NCBI GenBank assembly: GCA_964412395.1 | Contig: CAYPOY010000019.1 | Location: forward strand, 1 to 28,324 | DNA: 28,324 bases | Source: CAYPOY01 sp964412395 | Lineage (GTDB): Bacteria; Chloroflexota; Anaerolineae; B4-G1 | Reading direction: 5' to 3' | Shown: positions 14,680-22,285 of the stretch, in pieces | Layout of the letters: every line of letters starts with the position of its first letter | How positions within the stretch are numbered: the stretch's first letter is position 1 | Translations under genes and position numbers: made by a program | Notes under the pieces: generated by a model | Databases searched by the model: none | Seen by the model: only the letters and a program-made list of their open reading frames with translations | Told to the model about the DNA's origin: nothing

Positions 14680-16958
14680 GCGCCGCCTCCATTGTCCTGC
14701 ATGCGCAGGCGCGGGTCAATCAAGCGGTAGACCAGGTCTGCCAGTAAGTTGACCAAGAGGAAAGCCACTCCCAGGCTCAAGGCCAGGGCGGCGACCACCT
14801 TGACTTCTCGCTGGTAGATGGCATTGAGCATTGTGACACCCAGGCCAGGCCAGTTGAAAAAGATCTCGACTACCGGCAGGCTGCCCAAGGCAAAGCGGAA
14901 CGAGATGACCACGGCAGTGAAGATGCTGACGCTGGCGTTGCGCAGCGTGTGCGTCCAGAAGACACCCCTCGGATCCAATCCCTTGGCGCGAGCGGTGCGG
15001 ATAAAGTCCCGGTTCAGGATCTCAGAGATGGAGACAAAAGTGACGCGGGTGATATGTGCCAGGGGACGGGCGGCCAGCACCAGCGCAGGGGCTACCACCC
15101 GTGGCAGCAGGTCCCTGCGGTACCCGCCGATGCCGTGGATGGAGAAGAGGCCGCTGCCGGTGCGCTGGTAGAACTTGATGTCGGCCACCTGTAGCAGCAG
15201 GGCGAGGAAGAAGCTGGGGATGGAGACTCCGATCACCGTCAGGGTAAGAGTAGGTAGGGACAACAGGGAGTGACGGCGGGCGGCGGCCAGCCCCCCAGCG
15301 GCGATGCCGACCACGGTGGCCAGCGCAATGGAGGCCGCCAGCAGCGAAGCACTTCCGACGAAGGTGTCGGCCAACAGTTCCGTCACTGGCACCCAGACGC
15401 GCTGAGTGATGCCTCGGGAGGTGTGACCGAGGTCGCCCTGGAAGGCATCCTCAAAGAAGTCTATCGTCTCCCCAAGTGCCGGTTCGGCCAGTTCCCACGC
15501 GCTGCGGGTCCTGCCTGTGGTGGTCGAGTTGACGCTGAGGCGCATGCCGAGCACGCAGAAGTAGACGATGGCGAAGGCTACGGCGACGATGAAAAGCAGG
15601 CGGCGCAGCACAAAGGCGAGCCCTGCAGAGAGGATGGTGGAGGATGGAGAGGGGAGGGTGGAGGATGGAGAGGGGAGAAGGGAGGATGGAGAGGGGAGAG
15701 GGGAGGATGGGGGACGGCGGTCGCTCCGTTCGGGCGCGAGTGACTGGAGCTTGCCATAGGTGAGCGATCTCCAAACCCATTCCACTGGGCCGAACCGGTA
15801 TCGCTCTAACCACCAATCGCTCAAACCGATTTGAGCTCGGTAGATGATGATTGTCAGGATGAGGGTAATGGCAGGCCCAAGATTCCCGTAGATTCCCAGC
15901 CCGTAGCCGTAGAAAATCAGCGTGCACACCACGGACTGAAACAGGTAATTGCTCAGCGCCATGCGTCCTACTGCGACCAGGGGGGCCAGTCGTTGCTGCC
16001 ACGCTCTCCGCCGGACGAGCAGGACAATTGCTGAGATGTAGAACAGGCAGAGGGCTGGCCCTCCTATGGTACGAGCCCCTCTTGTCGCGAGGTCGTAGTA
16101 GGAAGATGGAACGAGATTGGGTGAAGCGCTCACGGAGACAAACAAGAGGTTGCAGGCGAGGCCCACGATCAATCCCCACCACATCACGTTGCGGAAGAGT
16201 GGAAGGTGCGTGGAGATGTTCTGGAAGATCTTGCGCCGCCCGACGTACAGTCCAAGCAGGAACATGCCAAAGATATGCGTGGCCCAATAGATGAATCCGG
16301 TATAACTATATCTTAGCTCTTTCAGCCGCTGTAAGGTGACCTCCAGGTAGCTTCCTTCGACATAGACGTTTGCGTTATGTCCGACCAGCATTTCCTGAAG
16401 ATAGTTGTCAGTTGCTCTGGCGTACGCTTCACGAAACGCCTCTCCGGGGCCTGGTGTGCTGAGCAAAACCGGGATGAGTATGCAGATGATCACCGCTACG
16501 AGGAGCGTTCTATCTGAGCGTTTGCGGAAGAGGAGCAGGGGAAAACCAAGCAAGGCGTACGTAGTGAGAATGTCGCCACTCCATACAAAGACAGCGTGCA
16601 CCAGGCCGATCAGCAGAAGGATGAGCAGCCGTCGCACGTAGAGCGGCACGAAGCGCGTGCCGCAAAACGCGGCACGCGCCATCTGAATTGCCATCCCCCA
16701 GCCGAAGAGGAACGAGAAAAGCGTGTAGAACTTGGCCTGCGCGGCGAATTTGATGAACCACACGGCGGCGCGGTTTACCGATTCCATCTCGTGGAACGGC
16801 GCACGATGATAGCCGGCCAAACTCAGCATGTTCACGAGAAGAATCCCAAGAATGGAAAAGCCGCGCAGGATATCAATAACCTCAATGCGCTCTTTAGGTC
16901 GCATCGGGGTCATTACGGGTGCCGCTTCGGCGGCAGACACGGCGGAGGTCTCGGCCAT
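14676..16958 (-). CDS. Fusion of a DUF418 (YeiB-like) membrane protein to a DppB-type ABC permease
   Basis: The 760-residue product starts with a DUF418 protein (about 20-410): RIEVIDILRGFSILGILLVN at its start, many membrane helices, and the closing FGPVEWVWRSLTYG. A Ser/Pro-rich linker (about 420-450) follows, encoded by a 21-bp minisatellite. A DppB permease then runs to the end: VLRRLLFIVAVAFAIVYFCV, a long extracytoplasmic loop, and the ATPase-contact loop DFIRTARAKGLDPRGVFWTH. ATG 16958 is chosen because AAAGGATGAGG precedes it; GTG 16991 is in frame but has no such site. The two halves would normally be separate genes, and a stand-alone DppB could still start near the linker. It is the first gene of the minus-strand operon. 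Confidence 0.8.
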   Translation of the reverse strand: MAETSAVSAAEAAPVMTPMRPKERIEVIDILRGFSILGILLVNMLSLAGYHRAPFHEMESVNRAAVWFIKFAAQAKFYTLFSFLFGWGMAIQMARAAFCGTRFVPLYVRRLLILLLIGLVHAVFVWSGDILTTYALLGFPLLLFRKRSDRTLLVAVIICILIPVLLSTPGPGEAFREAYARATDNYLQEMLVGHNANVYVEGSYLEVTLQRLKELRYSYTGFIYWATHIFGMFLLGLYVGRRKIFQNISTHLPLFRNVMWWGLIVGLACNLLFVSVSASPNLVPSSYYDLATRGARTIGGPALCLFYISAIVLLVRRRAWQQRLAPLVAVGRMALSNYLFQSVVCTLIFYGYGLGIYGNLGPAITLILTIIIYRAQIGLSDWWLERYRFGPVEWVWRSLTYGKLQSLAPERSDRRPPSSPLPSPSSLLPSPSSTLPSPSSTILSAGLAFVLRRLLFIVAVAFAIVYFCVLGMRLSVNSTTTGRTRSAWELAEPALGETIDFFEDAFQGDLGHTSRGITQRVWVPVTELLADTFVGSASLLAASIALATVVGIAAGGLAAARRHSLLSLPTLTLTVIGVSIPSFFLALLLQVADIKFYQRTGSGLFSIHGIGGYRRDLLPRVVAPALVLAARPLAHITRVTFVSISEILNRDFIRTARAKGLDPRGVFWTHTLRNASVSIFTAVVISFRFALGSLPVVEIFFNWPGLGVTMLNAIYQREVKVVAALALSLGVAFLLVNLLADLVYRLIDPRLRMQDNGGGA
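15639..15701. repeat. 21-bp minisatellite, three full units plus partial flanking units
   Basis: The unit GGAGGATGGAGAGGGGAG plus three variable bases repeats at 15639, 15660 and 15681, with partial units on both sides (about 15626-15715). Each unit is seven codons, so copy-number change keeps the frame. On the coding strand it gives a Ser/Pro linker joining the DUF418 and DppB halves. Confidence 0.85.
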
Positions 16959-17021
16959 TGCCTCATCCTTTAATGGGACATGGATTGCCACAGGTTTGAC
17001 TGATCATCTAAAGGCATATTG

Positions 17022-17052
17022 TGTATACACTCGAAGACAGCATTTGGTTCAA
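17022..17052 (-). promoter_or_regulatory. Candidate promoter of the DUF418-DppB operon
   Basis: On the minus strand TTGAAC (17052-17047) is followed after 17 bp by TGTATA (17029-17024), or after 19 bp by TATACA. It lies 64 bp upstream of ATG 16958 and diverges from the plus-strand promoter at 17094. Confidence 0.4.
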
Positions 17053-17093
17053 TGGGCCAGGCCCGTGCAAATGAGCTTTCTTCCTCTCCCGGT

Positions 17094-17122
17094 TTGCCCT
17101 CATCATCGCCTCGGCGTATAAT
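17094..17122 (+). promoter_or_regulatory. Candidate plus-strand promoter next to a MITE-like element
   Basis: TTGCCC (17094-17099) and the consensus TATAAT (17117-17122) are 17 bp apart. The target duplication of the downstream element starts at 17127, so the element sits where transcription would begin and separates this promoter from the gene it once served, of which only fragments remain. Confidence 0.5.
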
Positions 17123-17136
17123 CTGTATGAAATGAC

Positions 17137-17287
17137 CCGGTTGACTGACAAAACTCTGGGTTGACCCTGAGAGCAAGGAACGGGACGCAGATTAACGCTG
17201 ATAAACGCTGATTTTCTGGTTTTATCCGCATACGATCTGCGAAAATCTGCGTGAATCTGCGTCCTAAAAGATTTGTCAGTCAATCAG
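17137..17287. mobile_element. Second MITE-like element (151 bp) with a 10-bp target duplication
   Basis: ATGAAATGAC occurs directly repeated at 17127-17136 and 17288-17297. Between the copies the ends are CCGGTTGACTGACAAA and TTTGTCAGTCAATCAG, inverted repeats matching at 14 of 16 positions. Inside is another palindromic stretch, GGACGCAGATT (17183) to AATCTGCGTCC (17264), of the ACGCTGATAAACGCTGA type seen as an interspersed repeat in many bacterial genomes. No protein is encoded. Length, ends and duplication fit a non-autonomous element. Confidence 0.65.
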
Positions 17288-17297
17288 ATGAAATGAC

Positions 17298-17405
17298 ACT
17301 TGCCTGGGCGGGCCAGCGACCTGGCAGACCCTCATCGCCGACCTGCGGGGGCGGAACCGCCGGTTGCGAGCTCTGAAGGATGAACTGCACAGGGCCGGGT
17401 TGTGA
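17298..17405 (+). pseudogene. Possible C-terminal gene remnant
   Basis: A short frame ending at TGA 17403-17405 reads TWQTLIADLRGRNRRLRALK and then DELHRAGL. It looks like the basic helical tail of a real protein, perhaps a SWIM zinc-finger protein. No start or upstream part exists: the frame meets a stop within the target duplication of the MITE-like element. The assignment is weak. Confidence 0.3.
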
Positions 17406-17489
17406 GGTGAACCAGGAGACGGCTTGCCCGGGCTTCCCGCCTGGGACGGACTGCCGAGGAGGTTGAGTTGCGTGTGCTTTCCCGCTCCG

Positions 17490-17768
17490 GAGGTTAAACT
17501 GGAGGACATTCTGGATGGGCTGAAGGAGGTTCCCGGCTGCATCATCCAGAGCATGCTCGTGGATGGGGGAGTAAGCAACATCCGGGGGGAGGCTTTTGAG
17601 GCGTGGGTCGCCGCCCTCGCCGCGGTCAGGCCGACCCAGGTCCAGATCTACACCGATTACCCGGTGCCCGAGGCGGGCGTGGAGCGTGTCCTGCCCTATG
17701 TGCTGAAGCGCATTGCCGGGGAGGTCGAAGAACGCACGGAGCTCCAGGTCCGTGCCTACTGGTTCTAG
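17490..17768 (+). pseudogene. C-terminal fragment of a radical SAM protein
   Basis: The frame carries EVKLEDILDGLKEVPGCIIQ, SMLVDGGVSN, EAFEAWVAALAAVRPTQVQI, YTDYPVPEAGVERV and ends RAYWF at TAG 17766-17768. This is the C-terminal part of a family of radical SAM proteins, with the usual V(I)IQ...VDG...VQIY run. The N-terminal region with the iron-sulfur CxxxCxxC motif is absent, and the sequence upstream of 17490 is not recognisable. A product would be inactive. Confidence 0.6.
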
Positions 17769-17790
17769 AGGGAGTGTGGTGACCAAAGCC

Positions 17791-18051
17791 ATGCACGACC
17801 GGACTCGACCGTTCGCTGTAGTGGTAGACACGTCCCGGAGTCCACACGCCTGCTTGTGGCCCGTGCCACTGGCTGCCGTCACGCTCGCCGATGGTTTCTG
17901 GGCACCGCGCCGGCGAGTCAATCGGGAGGTCACGCTTCCCTCGCAGTACCGCCTTCTCGAGGAGACCGGCCGGATTGATAACTTCCGCCGCGCAGCGGGC
18001 AGGGTGGACATCCCCTTCCAGGGCAGGTACTGCAACGACTCCTCGCTGTAA
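17791..18051 (+). pseudogene. N-terminal fragment of a GH127 (beta-L-arabinofuranosidase-like) protein
   Basis: The 86-codon frame from ATG 17791 shows VPLAAVTLADGFWAPRR, NREVTLPSQYRLLEETGRID and NFRRAAGRVDIPFQGRYCNDS, matching the start of GH127 family proteins. The expected continuation (DVYKWLEA) is missing: the frame stops at TAA 18049-18051. About 50 bp later the end of an ISL3-type element begins, which suggests that insertion and deletion removed the remaining roughly 500 residues. It cannot form an active glycosidase. Confidence 0.65.
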
Positions 18052-18100
18052 TCGGTAAAATACCGTCGCCCACTGTGCACCGCACGTAGACAACTTTTTC

Positions 18101-18240
18101 GGCTCTACGCGGATTTGTGGGGTAAGTTCAGGTGCCCCCACACTCCACGAGAACCTGCAGGCGGAAGGTGTCGAAGTTCCGGAAGCCAAAGGCCCGGTTG
18201 ATAATCCCACGAATGGCGCGGTTGATAGGCTTCCCACATA
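18101..18240 (-). pseudogene. Remnant of an ISL3-family-like insertion sequence (transposase C-terminus)
   Basis: On the minus strand a frame ending at TGA 18130-18128 reads NRAIRGIINRAFGFRNFDTF and then RLQVLVECGG, resembling the C-terminal tail of ISL3/IS204/IS1096-type transposases (..A.GFRNF..FRLR.L). GGCTCTACGCGGATTTGTGG at 18101 resembles the GGCTCTT-type terminal repeat of that family. The rest of the transposase and the other end are missing. The element lies between the GH127 fragment and the DUF2089 promoter. Confidence 0.5.
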
Positions 18241-18258
18241 CCCATTATGATTTCCCTC

Positions 18259-18309
18259 TTGACAAAAATTAAGTTATATGTTATAATCTTTTATATATGA
18301 CTTAATTTT
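18259..18309 (+). promoter_or_regulatory. Consensus sigma-70 promoter with overlapping palindromic operator
   Basis: TTGACA (18259-18264) and TATAAT (18282-18287) match consensus with the ideal 17-bp spacing. The palindrome AAAATTAAGT (18265-18274) / ACTTAATTTT (18300-18309) brackets the -10 box, and TTATAT/ATATAT-like steps continue inward. A DNA-binding protein at both arms would block RNA polymerase. The first gene encodes DUF2089, a helix-turn-helix-like protein, so autoregulation is a reasonable inference. The tract is strikingly AT-rich for this genome. Confidence 0.75.
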
Positions 18310-18324
18310 CTTTAGGAGGATGCG

Positions 18325-18696
18325 ATGTACCCCATTCCAACTGAATGTCCCATCTGTCACGACGACCTGCTGGTCACCCGGTTGGTCTGCCGCAACTGCG
18401 GCACCGCCCTGGAGGGCCGCTTCACCATGGGGCGGCTCTTCCAACTCACCTCCGAGCAACTCCACTTCGTGGAGGTCTTTATCCGTTGTGAGGGGAAGAT
18501 CAACCGCGTGCAGGAGGAACTGGGCCTCTCTTATCCCACCGTCCGCAGCCGCCTGGTCGAGGTCATCCGCGCTCTGGGCTACGAGGTGGGTGAGGAGCGG
18601 GAGGCCGATGACGAGCGCCGCCAGGAGGTCCTGGAGCGGCTGGCCCGCCGGGAGATTTCCTCGGAAGAGGCACTCCGGCTACTTCAAGAGGGATAG
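18325..18696 (+). CDS. DUF2089 protein: zinc ribbon, HTH-like domain and SHOCT-like tail
   Basis: The 123-residue protein opens with a zinc ribbon, CPIC (8-11) and CRNC (22-25). The DUF2089 core follows, with LFQLTSEQLHFVEVFIRCEG, then KINRVQEELGLSYPTVRSRL, which resembles a helix-turn-helix. The last 27 residues, RQEVLERLARREISSEEALRL onward, form a SHOCT-like helical hairpin also found in three other proteins of this cluster. TAGGAGG (18313-18319) precedes ATG 18325. As the first gene behind a strong promoter with an embedded palindrome, it is a plausible regulator of the operon. DNA binding is inferred, not shown. Confidence 0.88.
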   Translation: MYPIPTECPICHDDLLVTRLVCRNCGTALEGRFTMGRLFQLTSEQLHFVEVFIRCEGKINRVQEELGLSYPTVRSRLVEVIRALGYEVGEEREADDERRQEVLERLARREISSEEALRLLQEG

Positions 18697-18726
18697 CGCT
18701 TCGGTACTTTAGGGAAAGGAGGGCTG

Positions 18727-19224
18727 ATGGTAGCATGTCATCGAGGAAGGAGTTTCTACATCGAGACGGCCACAGAGGACGCTTGGCCATGGATGATGTA
18801 GGGCATGGTGGAAAGTGTCTGGGAAAGCCCGAGTCCTGAGCGCTTGCAAGAGGTGAGCCAGCAGACTATTCGGGAACGCCTCAACCAGCAGGCTGCGAGG
18901 ATTCGGGGGCCAGAGGGTTTTCCCAATCAGGCGTTCATCGCTACAGATGAGGAGGACCGGCGAGGCGGCTTTATCTGGGTGGCCCAAACTCGCGGTGAGT
19001 TCACAGGCCAACCACAAGGCTTCGTGCTGGATGTGTATGTGGTCGAACCCTACCGAGGTCAGGGACTGGGCCGCCGTCTGATGGAGACCGCTGAAGAGTG
19101 GGCACGACAACAGGGCCTACGACACATCGCCCTCACAGTGGCCACCCACAATGTGGTGGCGCGAGGGCTTTATGAAGCCTTGGGCTACCGGGCGGAGACG
19201 TTGCGAATGAGCAAGGGATTTTGA
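18727..19224 (+). pseudogene. GNAT-family acetyltransferase interrupted by an in-frame TAG
   Basis: From ATG 18727, preceded by AAAGGAGGG, the frame reads FYIETATEDAWPWMM, a normal GNAT first strand and helix, and then meets TAG at 18799-18801. The same frame continues GMVESVWESPSPERLQE and carries an intact acetyl-CoA site, VLDVYVVEPYRGQGLGRRLM, to TGA 19222-19224. An N-terminally short product could start at ATG 18805 (139 residues), but that ATG has no good ribosome binding site and lacks the first strand. Options are a recent nonsense mutation, readthrough, or a sequencing error. The substrate is unknown. Confidence 0.75.
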
Positions 19225-19239
19225 TGTATGGAGGGGGAA

Positions 19240-20418
19240 ATGTTCGAACAGACGATTGAGACATCAGCGACACCTCATATCACCGTCACCGAATGCATGG
19301 ACAACCTGGTGGTGCGGGGCTCGGAGGAGCGGCGGATCACGCTTCGCGTGCATGGCGGAGTCGACGATGTGACCCTGGAGCGGGAGGGGGAAACCTTCAC
19401 TCTCGCGGCCCGCGCCAACTGCACCCTTACCTGCCCCCCGGCCACTACCCTCACCCTTGGCATTGTGCGGGGGAACTTGACGGTCGAAGGAGTGGAGGGG
19501 CCGGTCACCATCGACACCGCCCACGGCAACGTAAATCTACGTGGTGTCGGCCCCACCGTCCTGAAGCAGGCCTTCGGTAACCTGAGCGCCCGCCAGGTGG
19601 CAGGGGATCTGCGCGCGCAGACTACGAAGGGGAACGCGCGGGTCAGCCAGGTGGAGGACTCCCTCTCCCTGGGCCAGGTGGGCGGCAATCTGGTCGCCGA
19701 GGGGCTTCAGGGTGGGTTAGCAGCGGAACAGGTCGGGGGGAACGTTCGGCTGGGGCCGCCCTTTTCCCCCGGCCAGACCTACCGCCTGAACACTAGCGGC
19801 AACCTGACGGTCCGCCTCCCCGCCGATACCAGCCTCCGCCTGGCGCTTCGAGCGGCCGGCGGGGTTCGCTCTAACCTCCCTGACCTGACCCTGGAGGAGG
19901 TGAATGAGGAGACGATGGGCGTTGTGGGAGCCGGTGAAGCCAGCCTGGAGGCGCAGGTCGGCGGGCGCGTCCACTTGCGCCCCGTGGAGCCGGAGGAGGG
20001 GCCGGCGGAGGGACTGGAGTTCGACTTCGTGGCTGACCTGGAAGGGTTGGGAGCGCAGGTCGAAGCCCGCATCGCCGAGGCGATGGCAGAGATGGAGGTT
20101 CGCATGGAGGAGAGCCTGGGCCGCATAGACAGCGATGAAGTCCACCGCCGGGTAGAGCGAACGATGGAGCGGGCGCGCCGTGAGGCCGGGCGAGCCGCAG
20201 AACGGGTCCGCCGTGAGGCCGAGCGGGAGGCGGAACGGGCTCGCCTGCGGGCGGAGCAGGCCGAGCGGCGCTGGCGACGGGCCAGCGGCCGGCGACCTCG
20301 CCCCAGGCGGGAGCCGGCGACGGACGAAGAGCGCATGCGAGTCCTGCGCCTGGTGGAGGAGGGGAAGGTCACCCCCGAGCAGGCAGCCGACCTGCTGGCC
20401 GCGCTGGAAGGGCGCTAA
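19240..20418 (+). CDS. DUF4097-type beta-repeat protein with coiled coil and SHOCT-like tail
   Basis: The roughly 392-residue protein has a beta-repeat region (about 1-240) with repeating GNL/GNV turns (RGNLTVEGVEGPVTIDTAHG, GNLSARQVAGDL, GNARVSQVEDSL), as in DUF4097 adhesin-like proteins related to YvlB. A strongly charged Arg/Glu/Ala coiled coil follows (about 290-345: RRVERTMERARREAGRAAER). The last 30 residues, RMRVLRLVEEGKVTPEQAAD onward, are the SHOCT-like hairpin. No signal peptide or membrane helix is present, so it is probably cytosolic. ATG 19240 follows GGAGGGGG; ATG 19228 in the same frame is possible. It likely acts as a scaffold in the envelope-stress-like cluster. Confidence 0.82.
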   Translation: MFEQTIETSATPHITVTECMDNLVVRGSEERRITLRVHGGVDDVTLEREGETFTLAARANCTLTCPPATTLTLGIVRGNLTVEGVEGPVTIDTAHGNVNLRGVGPTVLKQAFGNLSARQVAGDLRAQTTKGNARVSQVEDSLSLGQVGGNLVAEGLQGGLAAEQVGGNVRLGPPFSPGQTYRLNTSGNLTVRLPADTSLRLALRAAGGVRSNLPDLTLEEVNEETMGVVGAGEASLEAQVGGRVHLRPVEPEEGPAEGLEFDFVADLEGLGAQVEARIAEAMAEMEVRMEESLGRIDSDEVHRRVERTMERARREAGRAAERVRREAEREAERARLRAEQAERRWRRASGRRPRPRREPATDEERMRVLRLVEEGKVTPEQAADLLAALEGR

Positions 20419-20454
20419 CGTCACCGTCTAACGCGACCAAAGGGATTGAGTGAG

Positions 20455-20940
20455 GTGAACGTGAAACACACAGAGCAACATCAACCCAAATGGATGATTC
20501 CCTTTTTCATCATCTGGACGGGACAGCAGTTTTCGTTGATCGGCACGGGGCGCTAAACATCGTTGGCCCGCCGCTGGGCGCGCTGTTGATGGAGGTGCTG
20601 CCGCTGCACGGCGTGATGCTGGTGGATGTGGGCACGGCCATGCTGGCTATCGTTCCACTGTTCTTTGTGCACGTGCCGCAGCCGACGCGCGCGGATAAGG
20701 GCGCGGCACAAAAGCTATCCATACTGGCCGATATGCGCGAGGGCCTGCGCTACATTCGGGGCTGGCCGGGGCTGGTGACTCTGATAGGGTCGGCGATGAT
20801 CTTCAAGATTGCGCTGACACCGGCTTTTTCGCTGCTGCCGCTCCTGGTGACCGAGCACTTCAACGGCGGCGCAGCCCAGTTGAGTCTGTTGGAATCGGTC
20901 GCCGGGGTGGGTATTTTGGTTGGCGGTCGCTCCCTTGCCA
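20455..20940 (+). pseudogene. Decayed MFS transporter with internal deletion and lost C-terminus
   Basis: From GTG 20455 or 20461 one frame encodes WMIPFFIIWTGQQFSLIGTG, a typical first helix of MFS_3-type exporters, and then stops. A second frame resumes in the middle of such a protein: GPPLGALLMEVLPLHGVMLV, ADMREGLRYIRGWPGLVTLI, LLPLLVTEHFNGGAAQLSLL, up to GVGILVGG. About 110 residues (roughly helices 2-4) are missing at the junction, with a frame change, and the last half is absent. The decay lies directly upstream of an intact but different MFS gene. Confidence 0.75.
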
Positions 20941-20979
20941 TCAACAGCAGCAGGGGTTGCTGTGACGGAGGGTTAGCAG

Positions 20980-22257
20980 ATGTTTATTCACAAGCGCCTG
21001 GAGCGCATTCGCAATATTTACGACGAATACCCCAGGCAGTTCTGGATCCTCATCCTGGGCACGTTCATTGACCGAGTCGGTGGGGCGCTTATGTTCCCCT
21101 TCCTCACGCTCTACATCACGCGAAAGTTCGACGTGGGCATGACGGAGGTTGGGGTGATCTTTGGACTGTTCTCCATCGCCAGCGTGGTGGGCAGTATGTT
21201 CGGTGGCGCGCTGGCCGATCGCCTGGGACGGAAGGGGATGTTGATCTTTGGACTGATCGCCAGTGCGTCCACCAGTCTACTGATGGGGCTGGTGGGCTCA
21301 ATCGAGCTTTTCTTTGGCAGTGCGCTGATCGTGGGCCTCTTTGCCAACGCTGGTGGCCCGGCGCAGCAGGCGATGGTCGCCGACCTGCTGCCGGAGGAGA
21401 AGCGCGCCCAGGGGTTTGGCATCCTGCGCGTGGTGGCCAACCTCGCCGTCACCATCGGCCCGGCGATTGGAGGGCTGCTGGCCGCCCGGTCATACCTGTC
21501 CCTCTTTATCTGCGACGCGGTAGCCAGCCTGATCACGGCTGGCATCGTGATCCTGGCGATACGGGAGACCAGGCCCACCCCCCGCGAGGGCGAGCCCGAG
21601 CAGACAATGGCCCAGACCTTCGGCGGCTACCGGGACGTGTTGCGGGACGCCACCTTCGTCCTGTTCATCGGGGCCTGCATCCTGGTGACGCTCGTGTATA
21701 TGCAGATGAACACCACGCTGGCCGTCTATTTGCGGGATACCTGCTCCGTCTCCGAACAGGGCTTTGGCTACATCATCAGCCTCAACGCGGCGATGGTCGT
21801 CCTGTTCCAGTTCTCTATCACGCGCCGGATCGCCAGGTACAGGCCCTTGGTCTTGATGGCCGTAGGCGCGCTGCTATACGCCATTGGATTCAGCATGTAC
21901 GGCTTCGTCTCGGCTTACGTCTCCTTCCTGGTGGCGATGGTCATCATCACCACCGGCGAGATGCTGACCGCCCCTACCTCTCAGGCGCTGGTGGCCCAGT
22001 TCGCGCCCGAGGACATGCGGGGACGGTACATGGCGGTCTTCGGGTTCAGTTGGGTGATTCCGATGGCCGTGGGGCCGCTCCTGGCCGGGTTGATCATGGA
22101 CAATGGCGACCCGCGCTGGGTCTGGTACGCTGCCGGGCTGGTGGGATTGATGGCCGCCGGGGCCTTCGCCCTGCTGCAACGCCGGGTTGGACGAGCCGCC
22201 GAGGTTGTTGCTGCCAGGCGAGGAGGGTACAGAGCCCGGCGAGCGAGTGAACGATGA
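20980..22257 (+). CDS. MFS transporter
   Basis: The 425-residue protein has about twelve membrane helices. It opens RQFWILILGTFIDRVGGALM and carries MFS motif A in the loop after helix 2, GGALADRLGRKGM. The N-terminal half continues with GLFANAGGPAQQAMVADLLP, as in drug or metabolite efflux carriers. The central loop (about 203-212) is short and charged, and the C-terminus is basic. GGAGGG (20967-20972) sits seven bases before ATG 20980. It is placed between the DUF4097 and SHOCT-like genes and is probably co-transcribed with them. The substrate cannot be told from sequence. Confidence 0.9.
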   Translation: MFIHKRLERIRNIYDEYPRQFWILILGTFIDRVGGALMFPFLTLYITRKFDVGMTEVGVIFGLFSIASVVGSMFGGALADRLGRKGMLIFGLIASASTSLLMGLVGSIELFFGSALIVGLFANAGGPAQQAMVADLLPEEKRAQGFGILRVVANLAVTIGPAIGGLLAARSYLSLFICDAVASLITAGIVILAIRETRPTPREGEPEQTMAQTFGGYRDVLRDATFVLFIGACILVTLVYMQMNTTLAVYLRDTCSVSEQGFGYIISLNAAMVVLFQFSITRRIARYRPLVLMAVGALLYAIGFSMYGFVSAYVSFLVAMVIITTGEMLTAPTSQALVAQFAPEDMRGRYMAVFGFSWVIPMAVGPLLAGLIMDNGDPRWVWYAAGLVGLMAAGAFALLQRRVGRAAEVVAARRGGYRARRASER

Positions 22258-22285
22258 ATTGCCAAACTCCGGCTGGAAGGTGTTT

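Noticed and set aside
20490..21071. A 193-codon frame as an intact MFS gene.
   Set aside because: Only its middle matches an exporter; its beginning and end are out of frame with the expected helices, and it runs into the start of the intact MFS gene.
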